Counted from the first letter of the stretch, positions 25,675 through 36,264 are shown. The stretch is DNA of 64,000 nt from Clostridia bacterium (GCA_017540175.1 JAFYBN010000119.1:21979-85978); one strand, 5' to 3'. A program made the numbers and translations. Notes: a model not told the origin generated them from the sequence alone.

Positions 25675-26811
25675 TTAAATCATTTTGCCCTTTGATACGT
25701 AGAACGGCTGAGTTTCCGCCCCCGAAAGCATTCTCTGATCGCGGATGACGGCATTCTTGTCGGCAATGACGCAGTTTAAGAAAGCGCCGTCCCCGACGAT
25801 AGTGTCCTGCATGATGATCGAATTGCGGACCGTGGCGTTTCTCCCGATTTTCACGCCGCGGAAGATGATGGAGTTCTCCACCGTGCCTTCGATGAAGCAG
25901 CCGTCGGCGATCATGGAATTCTTCGCGGCCGATCCCGCAGCGTAATAGGTGGGCGTCGAGTTGCGCACCTTGGTGTAGACCGGACGGCTCTTCACGTTGA
26001 AGAGGGATTCGCGTACCCAAGGCTTTTCGATGAGTTCCATGCTGTGCTTGTAGTAATCGGCGAAGGACGTGATCGCGGCGAAATAACCGTCGCAGCGATA
26101 AATGCGGTTGTTCTTGTAGCCGCTTGTGCGGGCGATGATATCGCGTGTGAGGCTGGTATATCCTCGCGTCTGTGCTTCAAGCACAAGATGGTTCAGATAC
26201 GACGTGCTCATCACGATCATATTGAGGCTGATATCCGCCTCGCCGGAGAAATCCGCCGGATAAGGGATGACCTCGGTGATGCGTCCGCTCTCGTCCGAGC
26301 GGAAAATCACGTTCGATTTCGCCTGTTCCGACGTCATTTCCACGTTCTTCACGGCAATGGTCATGTCCGCGCCGGTCTCCTGATGGTAGCGGATCATGTC
26401 GGTGAAGTCCACGTTGCAGATCACGTCGCAGTCGGAAAGCACCACATAATCGTCCTTGATGCGCGAAAGGGAGGCAGAAACGCTCTTCAGAGAATCGAGT
26501 CGGGAATTGGAGGCGTTCTGGATATAGGGATTCGCGAAGGCCGTGATGTTCGGAGGCAGGAGCTTGATGCCCCCGGAACGGCGGGCAAGATCCCAGTCCT
26601 TGCCGGAGCCGATGTGATCCATCAGGGACTGATAGTTATAGTTCGTGATGACGCTGATGTTGTAGATGTTCGAATTCACCATGTTCGAGAGGGTGAAGTC
26701 GATGAAGCGGTAGCGGCAGGCAAACGGCACGGAAGCAATCGTGCGGAGCCGTGTGAGTTCGGGAATATGACTGTCGTGGATATTCGAGAAGATAATGCCG
26801 TATGCAGACAT
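25675..26811 (-). CDS. glgD: GlgD, regulatory subunit-like ADP-glucose pyrophosphorylase homologue
   Basis: A 378-residue GlgC paralogue. The opening MSAYGIIFSNIHDSHIPELT lacks the GGxGxRL nucleotide loop seen in GlgC, which is the hallmark of GlgD. ASVPFACRYRFIDFTLSNMVNSNI and the left-handed beta-helix C-terminus (NSIIFRGVKIGRNATVRNSIIMQD) match the family. In Bacillota GlgC and GlgD form a heterotetramer with higher activity than GlgC alone. It is directly downstream of glgC. Confidence 0.95.
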   Translation of the reverse strand: MSAYGIIFSNIHDSHIPELTRLRTIASVPFACRYRFIDFTLSNMVNSNIYNISVITNYNYQSLMDHIGSGKDWDLARRSGGIKLLPPNITAFANPYIQNASNSRLDSLKSVSASLSRIKDDYVVLSDCDVICNVDFTDMIRYHQETGADMTIAVKNVEMTSEQAKSNVIFRSDESGRITEVIPYPADFSGEADISLNMIVMSTSYLNHLVLEAQTRGYTSLTRDIIARTSGYKNNRIYRCDGYFAAITSFADYYKHSMELIEKPWVRESLFNVKSRPVYTKVRNSTPTYYAAGSAAKNSMIADGCFIEGTVENSIIFRGVKIGRNATVRNSIIMQDTIVGDGAFLNCVIADKNAVIRDQRMLSGAETQPFYVSKGKMI

Positions 26812-26829
26812 GTTTTCGTCCCCCTTCTG

Positions 26830-28044
<1,215 letters not shown>

Positions 28045-28084
28045 ATTGACCCTCCGTCAAATTTTGTTCTTTTTCAAAATGCTC

Positions 28085-30073
28085 TCAGATAGCCGAGCGT
28101 TCGTTCTGCTGTTTTTCGTAAATCACACCGCCCAGCGCGGGAAGCGTGACCGTGATCGAATGGTGCCTGGTTCCGTCCTCTCGGATCTCGGTGATCGTCC
28201 GCACCGGCGCTTCGCTGAGGCGGTTCTTCCCGCCGAACTCGTACGGGTCGGTGGAGAATACTTCCTCGTACCGTCCCATTTTCGGAACTTCGAGCCGGTA
28301 ATTCTCGCGCAGGACGGGGGCGAAATTGAGGACCACGACGACTTCCCTGCCCTTTTTGTCGCGTCTGCGATAGGAGTATATGTTGAGATCCGCCTGATCC
28401 GGGTCGATCCATTCGAATCCGTCCCAGCCGTCGTCGATCTCGTAGAGCGCAGGTGTGTTCAGATAATAATGGTTGATCGCCTTGACGAACCGCTGCATTT
28501 CAACGTGACGCGGATAGTCGATCATGAACCATTCGAGCTGATTCGCGGCGTCCCATTCCCGGAACTGGGCGAATTCCGTGCCCATGAAGAGGAGCTTCTT
28601 GCCCGGCATGGTCATCATGCAGAGCAGAAGCGTGCGCATGCAGGCGAATTTGTCATCGTATTCGCCGAAGCATTTGTCCACAACGGATTTCTTCCCGTGC
28701 GTCACTTCGTCGTGCGAAATCGGCAGGATGAAATTCTCGCTGAACGCGTACATCAGCGGGAAGGTGAGCTTGTTGTGCACGTATTTGCGCGCGATGGGGT
28801 CGGTCGCGACGTAATCGAAGGCGTCCTTCGCCCAGCCCATATTCCATTTGAAGCTGAAGCCGAGGCCGCCGTCCTTGACGGGCGTGGTCAGCATTGCCCA
28901 CGAGGTGGATTCCTCCGCGATCATGAGCACGTCCGGGAATTCGGCCGAAACCGCCCCGTTGAGCTTTTTGAAGAACGCGACTGCTTCGAGATTGCGGGCG
29001 TTCCCCTCGCTGTTCGGGAGCCATTCGCCTGGCTCCTTGAAATAATCGAGGTAGAGCATGGAGGAAACCGCGTCGACCCGGAGACCGTCCGCGTGGAATT
29101 CTCTCAGCCAATAGAGAGCGTTCGAGACGAGGAAGGACTGCACTTCCGGCCTTCCGACGTCGAAGCACCGCGTGCCCCAGCCGCGGTTTTCCATCCGGTC
29201 CGCGCCCTGATACTCATAGAGCGGCTGTCCGTCAAATTCAAAGAGACCGTGTTCGTCCTTCGGGAAATCGGCGGGGACCCAGTCGAGGATCACGCCGATG
29301 CCCGCCTCGTGCATCTTTTCGACGAAATACCGGAAATCCTCCGGCGTTCCGTACCGGGAAGTCGGGGCGTAGTATCCCGTGATCTGATAGCCCCACGACT
29401 CGTCAAGCGGATGCTCCATCACGGGCAGCAACTCTACATGGGTATAGCCCATCTCTGCGGCGTACGCCGAAAGACGGTCGGCGATCTCACGATAGTTCAG
29501 ATACCGGTCCCCGTCGCCCGACGAGCGATCGTTCGTCCGCCAGGAGCCGAGGTGGACTTCGTAAATATTGAGCGGCGCGGAATAAAAATGATTGACCTTC
29601 GGACGGAATCCGCGCTGTTTGGGACAAACCGTCGCCGAACGCTTCGCCAGCCACTTTGCGTCCTTCCAGACGTGTCCGTGAAGCGGGCAGACGATGGACG
29701 CCGTCTTCCCCCTTGTTTCGGAGGCAAACGCGTACGGATCAGCTTTGAGGCGCGTGACGCCGTCCCGCCCGGTCACGGAGAATTTGTAAAAGCTGCCGGT
29801 CAGAGGCTTGTCCGAGCGGACGGATACTTCCCATATCCCTTCGTCCGTAACGCGGGTCATGGGCAGGCCGGTTTCCCAGTCCGTAAAATCGGAAACAAGG
29901 GCTGCCGCCTTGGCGTTCGGCGCCCACGTCCGGAAAAAAGTCCTGTATTCGTCACCCTCGCGCTCCGTATGACAGCCGAGGTATTCGTAAGCGTGAAAAT
30001 TGGTTCCCTGGTGAAAGAGATACGCCGCGAGGTTTTCTTCTCCGGCGGGAATCGGAACCAAGACATCGTTCAT
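28085..30073 (-). CDS. glgB: 1,4-alpha-glucan branching enzyme
   Basis: A 662-residue GH13_9 branching enzyme. The start MNDVLVPIPAGEEN at 30073 has GGAAGGGATT upstream. An N-terminal CBM48 (FHAYEYLGCHTEREG) precedes the barrel. VELLPVMEHPLDESWGYQITGYYAPTSRYG, DGLRVDAVSSMLYLD (nucleophile Asp), LMIAEESTSW (acid Glu) and PISHDEVTHGKKS are the catalytic regions. First gene of the glycogen operon, under the promoter at 30101-30129. Confidence 0.97.
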   Translation of the reverse strand: MNDVLVPIPAGEENLAAYLFHQGTNFHAYEYLGCHTEREGDEYRTFFRTWAPNAKAAALVSDFTDWETGLPMTRVTDEGIWEVSVRSDKPLTGSFYKFSVTGRDGVTRLKADPYAFASETRGKTASIVCPLHGHVWKDAKWLAKRSATVCPKQRGFRPKVNHFYSAPLNIYEVHLGSWRTNDRSSGDGDRYLNYREIADRLSAYAAEMGYTHVELLPVMEHPLDESWGYQITGYYAPTSRYGTPEDFRYFVEKMHEAGIGVILDWVPADFPKDEHGLFEFDGQPLYEYQGADRMENRGWGTRCFDVGRPEVQSFLVSNALYWLREFHADGLRVDAVSSMLYLDYFKEPGEWLPNSEGNARNLEAVAFFKKLNGAVSAEFPDVLMIAEESTSWAMLTTPVKDGGLGFSFKWNMGWAKDAFDYVATDPIARKYVHNKLTFPLMYAFSENFILPISHDEVTHGKKSVVDKCFGEYDDKFACMRTLLLCMMTMPGKKLLFMGTEFAQFREWDAANQLEWFMIDYPRHVEMQRFVKAINHYYLNTPALYEIDDGWDGFEWIDPDQADLNIYSYRRRDKKGREVVVVLNFAPVLRENYRLEVPKMGRYEEVFSTDPYEFGGKNRLSEAPVRTITEIREDGTRHHSITVTLPALGGVIYEKQQNERSAI

Positions 30074-30100
30074 GGTGAATCCCTTCCTTTCCCTTTTTTC

Positions 30101-30129
30101 ATTATACATGATTCGGGGAAAGTTTTCAA
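30101..30129 (-). promoter_or_regulatory. Promoter of the glycogen operon
   Basis: Minus-strand TTGAAA (30124-30129), 17 bases, TATAAT (30101-30106). No terminator is visible between the upstream glycosylase gene and this promoter, so some read-through is possible. Confidence 0.8.
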
Positions 30130-30203
30130 GGGTTTCTGCCATTTTTGTGAAATATTTTTTTGGAAAATGAGGACAGTTTCAGCAAGTTCACCAAAGAAAT
30201 GCG

Positions 30204-30887
30204 CTATTTTGACAGCGGTACAGCGGCAAACTCAGCTGTGCTCGGAGCAGGGTCGAAAGCAGGAAGCCCGTTTTCCTCTGCTGCGGTAAAGCGCCACGGA
30301 TAAAAACGCGCCTCGCCCGCGTAGTCAATGCCGATGCGTTCCCGCTCGAGAATTCTCTTCGGCTGAAATCCGTCGTCGCGCAGAAACAATGCGTCCCCCG
30401 TACAGTCGAGCGCATTATCCACTCTCGTGACGGAAAGCGCGAGACAGAGCTTTCCCGGTCCGTTCGCAAAACCGAACCAGTCAAGCTCACCGAGTGATTC
30501 GGGAGGCGGAAGCGGCTTTTTCCGTCTGTTCCCCGCGAGGACGTTTTGATAAATCAGCTCACGCCCTTCGATGGGATATGCCGCGCGGATCAGCACCGCT
30601 TCCGGATTTCCGTCCTCTGCCGCCGTGAGGTTGAGGCAGGCGTAAAGCCCGTAAATCAGATAGACATAGGAAAAACCGCCCGGCAGATACATGGTTTCCG
30701 TTCGCGCGGTTCTTCTCCCCCCATACGCGTGGGATGCACGGTCCGAGACGCCGAGATATGCCTCGGTTTCGGTGATGACCGCCGCCATGACGCCGCGATC
30801 CGTCCGCCGGACGAGGGTCTTTCCGATCATCCGGCGCGCGAGGGTCAGAGCGTCGGTGCGGTAAAATTCTGTGGCGAGCTTAGTCAA
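30204..30887 (-). CDS. mpg: 3-methyladenine DNA glycosylase (AAG/Mpg family)
   Basis: A 227-residue base-excision enzyme that removes alkylated purines. LARRMIGKTLVRR, ITETEAYLGVSDRASHAYGGRRTARTETMY (with the catalytic Glu in TETEAY), GFSYVYLIYGLYACLNL and AVLIRAAYPIEG are family blocks. Start overlaps the ABM gene by 8 bases. Because the transcript probably begins at the LexA-controlled promoter, the enzyme may be DNA-damage inducible in this organism; that is an inference from operon structure. Confidence 0.94.
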   Translation of the reverse strand: MTKLATEFYRTDALTLARRMIGKTLVRRTDRGVMAAVITETEAYLGVSDRASHAYGGRRTARTETMYLPGGFSYVYLIYGLYACLNLTAAEDGNPEAVLIRAAYPIEGRELIYQNVLAGNRRKKPLPPPESLGELDWFGFANGPGKLCLALSVTRVDNALDCTGDALFLRDDGFQPKRILERERIGIDYAGEARFYPWRFTAAEENGLPAFDPAPSTAEFAAVPLSK

Positions 30888-31173
30888 AGCAAAGCGGCGT
30901 CGTGGGAAGACCGGAGCGCGGAACCTCCATCATGGGCGCGACCGTTTCCTTCCACTTCAGGTAGTGCTCGGTTTTCTTGTGGCGTGCCGCGGCGTCCGTA
31001 TCCTCATAAACCTCATAGAGCACGAAGCAGTTCGGATCGTCATTCGCGCGAAGCACGTCGAAGCGGACGTTGCCCGGCTCTTTGCGGGAATTGATGTGAT
31101 TATACTCCGTGATCTCGGCGAACGCGTCTGCGCAGCCGGGAATCACATGAACGGTCACAAGCGTTGCGATCAT
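30880..31173 (-). CDS. ABM-domain monooxygenase-like protein
   Basis: A 97-residue dimeric alpha-beta barrel protein of the antibiotic biosynthesis monooxygenase (YgiN/LsrG) type. Start MIATLVTVHVIPG at 31173 with GGAGGGATTTACT upstream. NCFVLYEVYEDTDAAARHKKTEHYLKW is the characteristic second strand-helix block with the conserved HxxTxHY pattern. Members oxidise quinols or process AI-2 phosphate; function here is unknown. Third gene of the lexA operon. Confidence 0.85.
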   Translation of the reverse strand: MIATLVTVHVIPGCADAFAEITEYNHINSRKEPGNVRFDVLRANDDPNCFVLYEVYEDTDAAARHKKTEHYLKWKETVAPMMEVPRSGLPTTPLCFD

Positions 31174-31192
31174 AGTAAATCCCTCCGTCTTC

Positions 31193-31603
31193 TTATTCAG
31201 CTTTGAGGATTCTGAAAAACTCGACCTCTTCCCCATCCGGTCCGTAAACGAAGCCGCAGTTCAAGGTCAGCTTCACGGGAGCGGAGGCGAGCGGGACAAC
31301 CTTCGGCTCGCTCTTCGGCTTCGCGCCCGCTTCGAGCGCGGTGCGGTACGCGGCGTCCACATCGTCCACTTTGAGAGCGAAATGGATGTATTTCGCGTCC
31401 GCCGTCGGATTCGTGTTACCGCCGGCGAAGAGCTCGAGAATGCCGCCGTCGCCGAAATCGAGCATGGCGATCCTTCCGTCTCCCTCACCCCACGCGGTAT
31501 AAAACTTCATGCCGAGTTTTTCGTAAAACGCGATGGACGCATCGAGATCGGAACAGCGCAGGGCGACGTGGTGGAAACCCATACCGGGAATGATGGTATT
31601 CAT
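31193..31603 (-). CDS. VOC-family (glyoxalase-like) protein
   Basis: A 136-residue vicinal oxygen chelate protein. Two beta-alpha-beta-beta-beta modules are visible. GFHHVALRCSDLDASIAFYEKLGMKF contains the first metal His, ILELFAGG the first Glu, KYIHFALKVDDVDAAYRTALEAGAK the second His, and GEEVEFFRI the second Glu. All four ligands appear present, so it may be a true metalloenzyme such as a lactoylglutathione lyase-like isomerase. It lies between lexA (32 bases) and the ABM gene (19 bases). Confidence 0.88.
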   Translation of the reverse strand: MNTIIPGMGFHHVALRCSDLDASIAFYEKLGMKFYTAWGEGDGRIAMLDFGDGGILELFAGGNTNPTADAKYIHFALKVDDVDAAYRTALEAGAKPKSEPKVVPLASAPVKLTLNCGFVYGPDGEEVEFFRILKAE

Positions 31604-31635
31604 GGCTCGTCTCCTTTATTTATGAGTAAAGTGAA

Positions 31636-32265
31636 TCAGTTATAATACCGCAGGCTCGCGACGACTTTACCGAGCACGGTCAGGCGTGAAACGATCATCG
31701 GGAGCATGGTGCGGTTGCGGGGCTGCAGACGGTAATGACCGTTTTCACGGTAAAACACCTTGACGGTCGCTTCGTTGTCGATCATCGCAACGATGATTTC
31801 TCCGTTTTCGGCGGTCGACGCTCGTTCCACAATCACGACGTCCCCGTTCAGAATACCTGCTTCGATCATGCTTTCGCCTTTGACGCGAAGGGCGAAGAGT
31901 TCGCCTTGGGGCATCGGGCGCAGACCCTTGGGGTAATGGACGTAGCCCTCGCAGTTTTCCACCGCGAGGATCGGAACACCCGCCGCTACGCGCCCGATCA
32001 GGGGAACGCTGAGGATCTCCTCGCTCTGCTCCTTGTCTCTGAAATCGGGAGAATCGATGCGGATGGTGCGGCTCTTTCCGTTTTCTTTCTGGATGTAGCC
32101 CTTTTTCTCGAGGCGGTCGAGGCATGTATGTACCGTCGACGTGCTTCTGATATCGAGGGCAAGGCAGATATCCCGGATGGACGGGGAATAGCCGTTCTTC
32201 CGGATATTTTCACAGATATAATCGAATATCTGCTGTTCTTTCGGCTCAAGTCCGGCCTTCTTCAT
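31636..32265 (-). CDS. lexA: LexA repressor
   Basis: A 209-residue SOS repressor. The winged-helix domain covers residues 1-70 (YSPSIRDICLALDIRSTSTVHTCLDRLEKKGYI). The self-cleavage site is Ala95-Gly96 in GRVAAGVP. The catalytic dyad is Ser132 (KGESMIEAG) and Lys169 (EATVKVF). RecA filaments would trigger cleavage. It is autoregulated through a LexA box over its own promoter. It is followed by VOC, ABM and mpg genes without a terminator. Confidence 0.97.
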   Translation of the reverse strand: MKKAGLEPKEQQIFDYICENIRKNGYSPSIRDICLALDIRSTSTVHTCLDRLEKKGYIQKENGKSRTIRIDSPDFRDKEQSEEILSVPLIGRVAAGVPILAVENCEGYVHYPKGLRPMPQGELFALRVKGESMIEAGILNGDVVIVERASTAENGEIIVAMIDNEATVKVFYRENGHYRLQPRNRTMLPMIVSRLTVLGKVVASLRYYN

Positions 32266-32384
32266 TTTGTTTTCCTCTCAAAATCGATAAACGGAACGAT
32301 GGACGACCGATTCGCCGTCTGTTCGCTTTATGTTCGGCACAATTCCCGTTTGGGACGGGAATTCACGCACGGAAATACAGGATA

Positions 32385-32423
32385 ATTATATCATTTTTTC
32401 GCACGCGTGTAAACAGGTGTTCG
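32385..32423 (-). promoter_or_regulatory. lexA promoter overlapped by a LexA (SOS) box
   Basis: Minus-strand TTTACA (32408-32413), 17 bases, TATAAT (32385-32390). CGAACACCTGTTTA (complement of 32410-32423) fits the Gram-positive SOS box CGAACRNRYGTTYC with two mismatches and covers the -35 box. Confidence 0.75.
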
Positions 32424-32499
32424 CAAATTCTTTTGATTTTTTTCGCGCCTTTCCACGGCTCCCGTCTCCGAAACTTCATGTTCCGTTCACACTAATGTC

Positions 32500-32529
32500 T
32501 TGAAATGTTCCACTCCCATTGGTTATAAT
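32500..32529 (+). promoter_or_regulatory. Promoter of the PEP carboxykinase gene
   Basis: TTGAAA (32500-32505), 18 bases, TATAAT (32524-32529). The 32266-32605 gap holds only this and the divergent lexA promoter. Confidence 0.75.
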
Positions 32530-32605
32530 GTATCATAGAAAAATTTGGGGTTTCAAACCCCTGTTTTCCAAATGTATCAGAAGTATTCAGAAAAGAGGAG
32601 ACACC

Positions 32606-34390
32606 ATGACCAAGAATAAGCAGCTTCTCACCTGGCTTGACGAAATGACAGAACTCTGCAAGCCTGACAAAATCATCTGGATCGACGGCTCCGACGAACA
32701 GCGCGACGCGCTCCGCGCCGAAGCGTGCAGAACCGGCGAAATGATCAAGCTGAACGAAGAGAAACTCCCCGGATGCTATCTCCACCGCACGGCCGTGAAC
32801 GACGTCGCCCGCGTTGAAGGCCGGACCTTTATCTGCACCCGCAAGAAGGAAGACTGCGGCACGATCAACAACTGGCTCGATCCCGTTGAATGCTACGCAA
32901 CGCTCAAAAAGCTCTACTGCGGCGCCATGCAGGGCAGAACGATGTATGTGATTCCCTACTCCATGGGCATCGTGGGTTCCGAATTCGCGAAATACGGCAT
33001 CGAACTGACCGACTCCATCTACGTCGTTCTGAACATGCTCATCATGACCCGCGTCGGCAACGACGTGCTCGACGCGATCGGCGAAAACGGCGAGTTCATC
33101 AAGGGTCTGCATTCCAAGGCGACGCTTGACGAGAAAAACCGCTATATCTGCCACTTCCCGGAGGACAACGCGATCTGGTCCGTCAACTCGGGCTACGGCG
33201 GAAACGTTCTGCTCGGCAAGAAGTGTTTCGCGCTCCGCATTGCCTCCTGGCTCGGCCGCAAGGAAGGCTGGATGGCGGAACACATGCTCATCCTCGGTGT
33301 GGAATACCCCAACGGCGACATCAAGTATGTGACCGCCGCGTTCCCGTCCGCCTGCGGCAAGACCAACCTCGCCATGATGATCCCGCCGGAAATCTTCCGT
33401 AAGAAGGGCTACAAGGTCTGGACGGTCGGCGACGACATCGCCTGGCTCCGCATCGGCAAGGACGGCAGACTGTACGCCATGAACCCCGAAAACGGCTTCT
33501 TCGGCGTCGCCCCCGGCACGAACGACAAGTCCAATCCGAACGCGCTCGCAACCTGCCAGGAAGGCGCAATCTTCACGAACGTCTGCCACAACCTTGACGA
33601 CAACACCGTTTGGTGGGAAGGTCTCGACAACAACCCGCCGCACAACGCGAACAACTGGCGCGGCGAGAAGTGGGACTACACCAAGTACGACAAGGCTGAC
33701 AAGATCGGTACCTCCGGCGCGCATCCGAACTCCCGCTTCACCGCGAAGGCGACGAACTGCCCGTGCCTGTCCTCCGAGTTCAATAATCCCGAAGGCGTTC
33801 CGGTCACCGCGATGATCTTCGGCGGACGCCGCGCGAAGACCGCTCCGCTGGTCTATCAGTCCACCTCGTGGCAGAACGGTACCTTCGTCGGTTCGATCAT
33901 GGCTTCCGAAACCACAGCTGCCGCTGCCGGCGCAATCGGCGTGGTTCGCCGCGACCCGATGGCGATGCGTCCGTTCGTGGGTTACGACATGGGCGACTAC
34001 TGGCATCACTGGCTCGAAATGGGCACGAAGATCCCGCACGCTCCGAAGATCTTCCACGTCAACTGGTTCCGCACCGACGACGAAGGCAATTTCATCTGGC
34101 CGGGCTACGGCGAAAACTTCCGCGTCGTCCTTTGGATCCTTGCCCGCTGCGCGGGTGAAGTCGATGCCGACATCACGCCCATCGGCTATGTCCCGAAGGC
34201 GGAGGATATCGATATCGAAGGTCTTGACGGCGTCACTCTCGACACGATCCGCTCGCTCCTCACCGTCGACCGCGAAAGCTGGCTCACCGACGTGGAGAAC
34301 ATCAAGGACTTCTACAAGTCGATCGGCGACCGCGTTCCCGACGCCATGTGGGACGAACTCGCGGCGCTGGAAGCGAGACTCAGCAAATAA
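32606..34390 (+). CDS. pckG: Phosphoenolpyruvate carboxykinase, GTP type
   Basis: A 594-residue enzyme (EC 4.1.1.32) converting oxaloacetate and GTP to PEP, or the reverse in fermenters. ATG 32606 follows AGAGGAG. MYVIPYSMGIVGSEFAKYGIELTDS is the substrate-binding region, and FPSACGKTNLAMM is the P-loop with the reactive Cys typical of GTP-PEPCKs. VGDDIAWLR carries the metal Asp, and NPENGFFGVAPGTNDKSNP is the GTP-PEPCK signature. Many Bacillota use the unrelated-length ATP enzyme instead. Monocistronic with its own terminator. Confidence 0.97.
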   Translation: MTKNKQLLTWLDEMTELCKPDKIIWIDGSDEQRDALRAEACRTGEMIKLNEEKLPGCYLHRTAVNDVARVEGRTFICTRKKEDCGTINNWLDPVECYATLKKLYCGAMQGRTMYVIPYSMGIVGSEFAKYGIELTDSIYVVLNMLIMTRVGNDVLDAIGENGEFIKGLHSKATLDEKNRYICHFPEDNAIWSVNSGYGGNVLLGKKCFALRIASWLGRKEGWMAEHMLILGVEYPNGDIKYVTAAFPSACGKTNLAMMIPPEIFRKKGYKVWTVGDDIAWLRIGKDGRLYAMNPENGFFGVAPGTNDKSNPNALATCQEGAIFTNVCHNLDDNTVWWEGLDNNPPHNANNWRGEKWDYTKYDKADKIGTSGAHPNSRFTAKATNCPCLSSEFNNPEGVPVTAMIFGGRRAKTAPLVYQSTSWQNGTFVGSIMASETTAAAAGAIGVVRRDPMAMRPFVGYDMGDYWHHWLEMGTKIPHAPKIFHVNWFRTDDEGNFIWPGYGENFRVVLWILARCAGEVDADITPIGYVPKAEDIDIEGLDGVTLDTIRSLLTVDRESWLTDVENIKDFYKSIGDRVPDAMWDELAALEARLSK

Positions 34391-34413
34391 TCCATTCCCA
34401 AGCAAACAAAATG

Positions 34414-34439
34414 GCCGCGGCACGGACCGCGGCTTTTTT
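34414..34439 (+). terminator. Terminator of pckG
   Basis: GCCGCGG-cacgga-CCGCGGC (34414-34433) followed by T6. Confidence 0.92.
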
Positions 34440-34468
34440 GTCGTTCGGATACGAGGATTTACCGATGC

Positions 34469-36262
34469 TCATTCGATTTTGAAATAGGTATGGTACGGCA
34501 TGCCGTGAACCTCATAGATCGGGACGAAATCACGTCCCGAAAAGCTGAGACCGAAGCGATCGGTCAGGGGCTCGGCATGAGCGTCGGCTGCAAGCGTGAG
34601 ATACTCCTTAGAAGGATCGGATGTGACCATGACGAAGGGACCGTAACACAGTGCGGCAAGGCGGTGTCCGTCGTCCGTGAGATCGGGAGTAAATTCAAGG
34701 CGCGTGCGGTACGCGAAGCGGACGCCGATGATCTGTTCCGCGCCGGATTCATGCCTGAGGACCGCATACCGTCCCGCCGTCACAAGTCCCTCAGCAAAAA
34801 ACGGATCGGACAGGCACCACGGGGGAATGCGCAGTTTCAGCGTCACCGCGCGGCTGCCCTTCACCGTGATCCGTCCCTCTCCCGTCGGGAAGCTCACGTC
34901 GACACGAACCGAGAACCCGTCGTCTCCGTATTCCGCCGGGACGAACTGATTCAGGTAAACGGTTTCTCCCGCGTCGAAAAGAGCGGTGTCCGGGTATTTC
35001 ACGTGGTTTTCCATCCCCGTTCCGTGACAGCAGGTGAAGGAATGCCAGTCATCCGAGTACTCCTTCTCCGCGCCCGGTCCGATCGGGAGCATGTAGGTCA
35101 CCGCGTTCGTTTCGGGCTCTCGCGGATCCTGGGACGCGAGGATGTGGTTGAAAAGCGCGCGTTCGGCGTAATCCATCAGCTCCGCGTTTTCGGGATCAAA
35201 CGCATACAGCTCGCGCGCGAGCTTCAGAAGATTATACGTCGCGCAGGTTTCGCAGTTTGTGCCGCCTTTGATGCGCTTTGCCAAAACGTCCGGCTCGCCG
35301 AAGCGCTCTCCCTGCCCCACCCCGCCGATGGCATACATATGATGCCGCAGGGCGTGATCGAAAAAGCTGCGCGCGACGCGGCGGTACCTTGTCTCCCCGC
35401 TCGCTTCGTATTCGAGCATGGCGCCCATGATCTGGGGAATGTGCTGGTTCGCGTGGAGTCCGTGAAAGCTGTCCTCTCCTTCGGCGAGAGACGGAAAGAT
35501 GTTTTCGTTGTCGAACATCCGCGCGGCCTCGAGGTATTTCCCCTCCCCCGTCAATAGGGCAAGCCGCGCCATGGATTCGTTCATGCCGCCGTACTCTCCG
35601 GCGATGTAAAGGCTCCACATCCTTTTCCGGCGCTCGGGCGTGAGCGCGCCGAGGCGGGCGTACACCCAATCCCCGATCCCGCGTGCGCAGTCGAGCGCTT
35701 CCGTGTTCCCCGTCCTCTCCGCGGCTTCAAGAAGCCCGGCGACGATTTTGTGCAGCGTATAATACGGCGCCCAGATCTTTGCGTAGGGCGTGAATTGCTC
35801 GAGCAGCGCAAACTGATCGGGCGGATAGGCGGAGAGATAGCCTTCTCCCCACACCGACGGATCGCGGCTCCATTTTTCCTGATCCGTGTCTTCGGGAGTA
35901 CAGGACGTCACGAACGCGGCGGGGTCGCCCTTCGACATGAGCTGCATCACGCGGAGCTCGTGTACCGTGTACGCGAGCTTTTCGGCAAGCTCGGCGTCCC
36001 CCGTCGCGCTCACGGCGATCGCGAGGGCGGACAGAAAATGCCCCGTGGAGTGCCCGCGCAGGAGTCCGTCCGGCGATTCCCAGCCTCCGAGCGGTTCCGC
36101 GTCCGTCTGGATGCCGAAAGCCTTTCTGAAATTATAAAGCATCCGGTCCGCGTCGAGTCTTCTGAGATACATAAGATCCCGCGCCATGTTTCCGGCAAAC
36201 GCGCTGCCCTCGAGCAGACGGATTTTTTCGAGTCGGGCGTACCGCCCCTTCGGTGCGACCAT
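34469..36262 (-). CDS. Beta-L-arabinofuranosidase-like GH127
   Basis: A 597-residue GH127 (DUF1680) protein. An (alpha/alpha)6 barrel (LGGWESPDGLLRGHSTGHFLSALA, YYTLHKIVAGLLEA, GGMNESMARL) is followed by a beta-sandwich. The active-site zinc/Cys set is complete: CETCATYN gives the Glu-x-Cys pair and FTCCHGTGMENH the Cys-Cys pair and nucleophile. The known activity is release of beta-L-arabinofuranose from hydroxyproline-linked arabinan. No signal peptide. ATG 36262 is better spaced from AAAGGG than the ATG at 36268; both overlap the end of the peptidase gene upstream. Confidence 0.92.
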   Translation of the reverse strand: MVAPKGRYARLEKIRLLEGSAFAGNMARDLMYLRRLDADRMLYNFRKAFGIQTDAEPLGGWESPDGLLRGHSTGHFLSALAIAVSATGDAELAEKLAYTVHELRVMQLMSKGDPAAFVTSCTPEDTDQEKWSRDPSVWGEGYLSAYPPDQFALLEQFTPYAKIWAPYYTLHKIVAGLLEAAERTGNTEALDCARGIGDWVYARLGALTPERRKRMWSLYIAGEYGGMNESMARLALLTGEGKYLEAARMFDNENIFPSLAEGEDSFHGLHANQHIPQIMGAMLEYEASGETRYRRVARSFFDHALRHHMYAIGGVGQGERFGEPDVLAKRIKGGTNCETCATYNLLKLARELYAFDPENAELMDYAERALFNHILASQDPREPETNAVTYMLPIGPGAEKEYSDDWHSFTCCHGTGMENHVKYPDTALFDAGETVYLNQFVPAEYGDDGFSVRVDVSFPTGEGRITVKGSRAVTLKLRIPPWCLSDPFFAEGLVTAGRYAVLRHESGAEQIIGVRFAYRTRLEFTPDLTDDGHRLAALCYGPFVMVTSDPSKEYLTLAADAHAEPLTDRFGLSFSGRDFVPIYEVHGMPYHTYFKIE

Positions 36263-36264
36263 GC

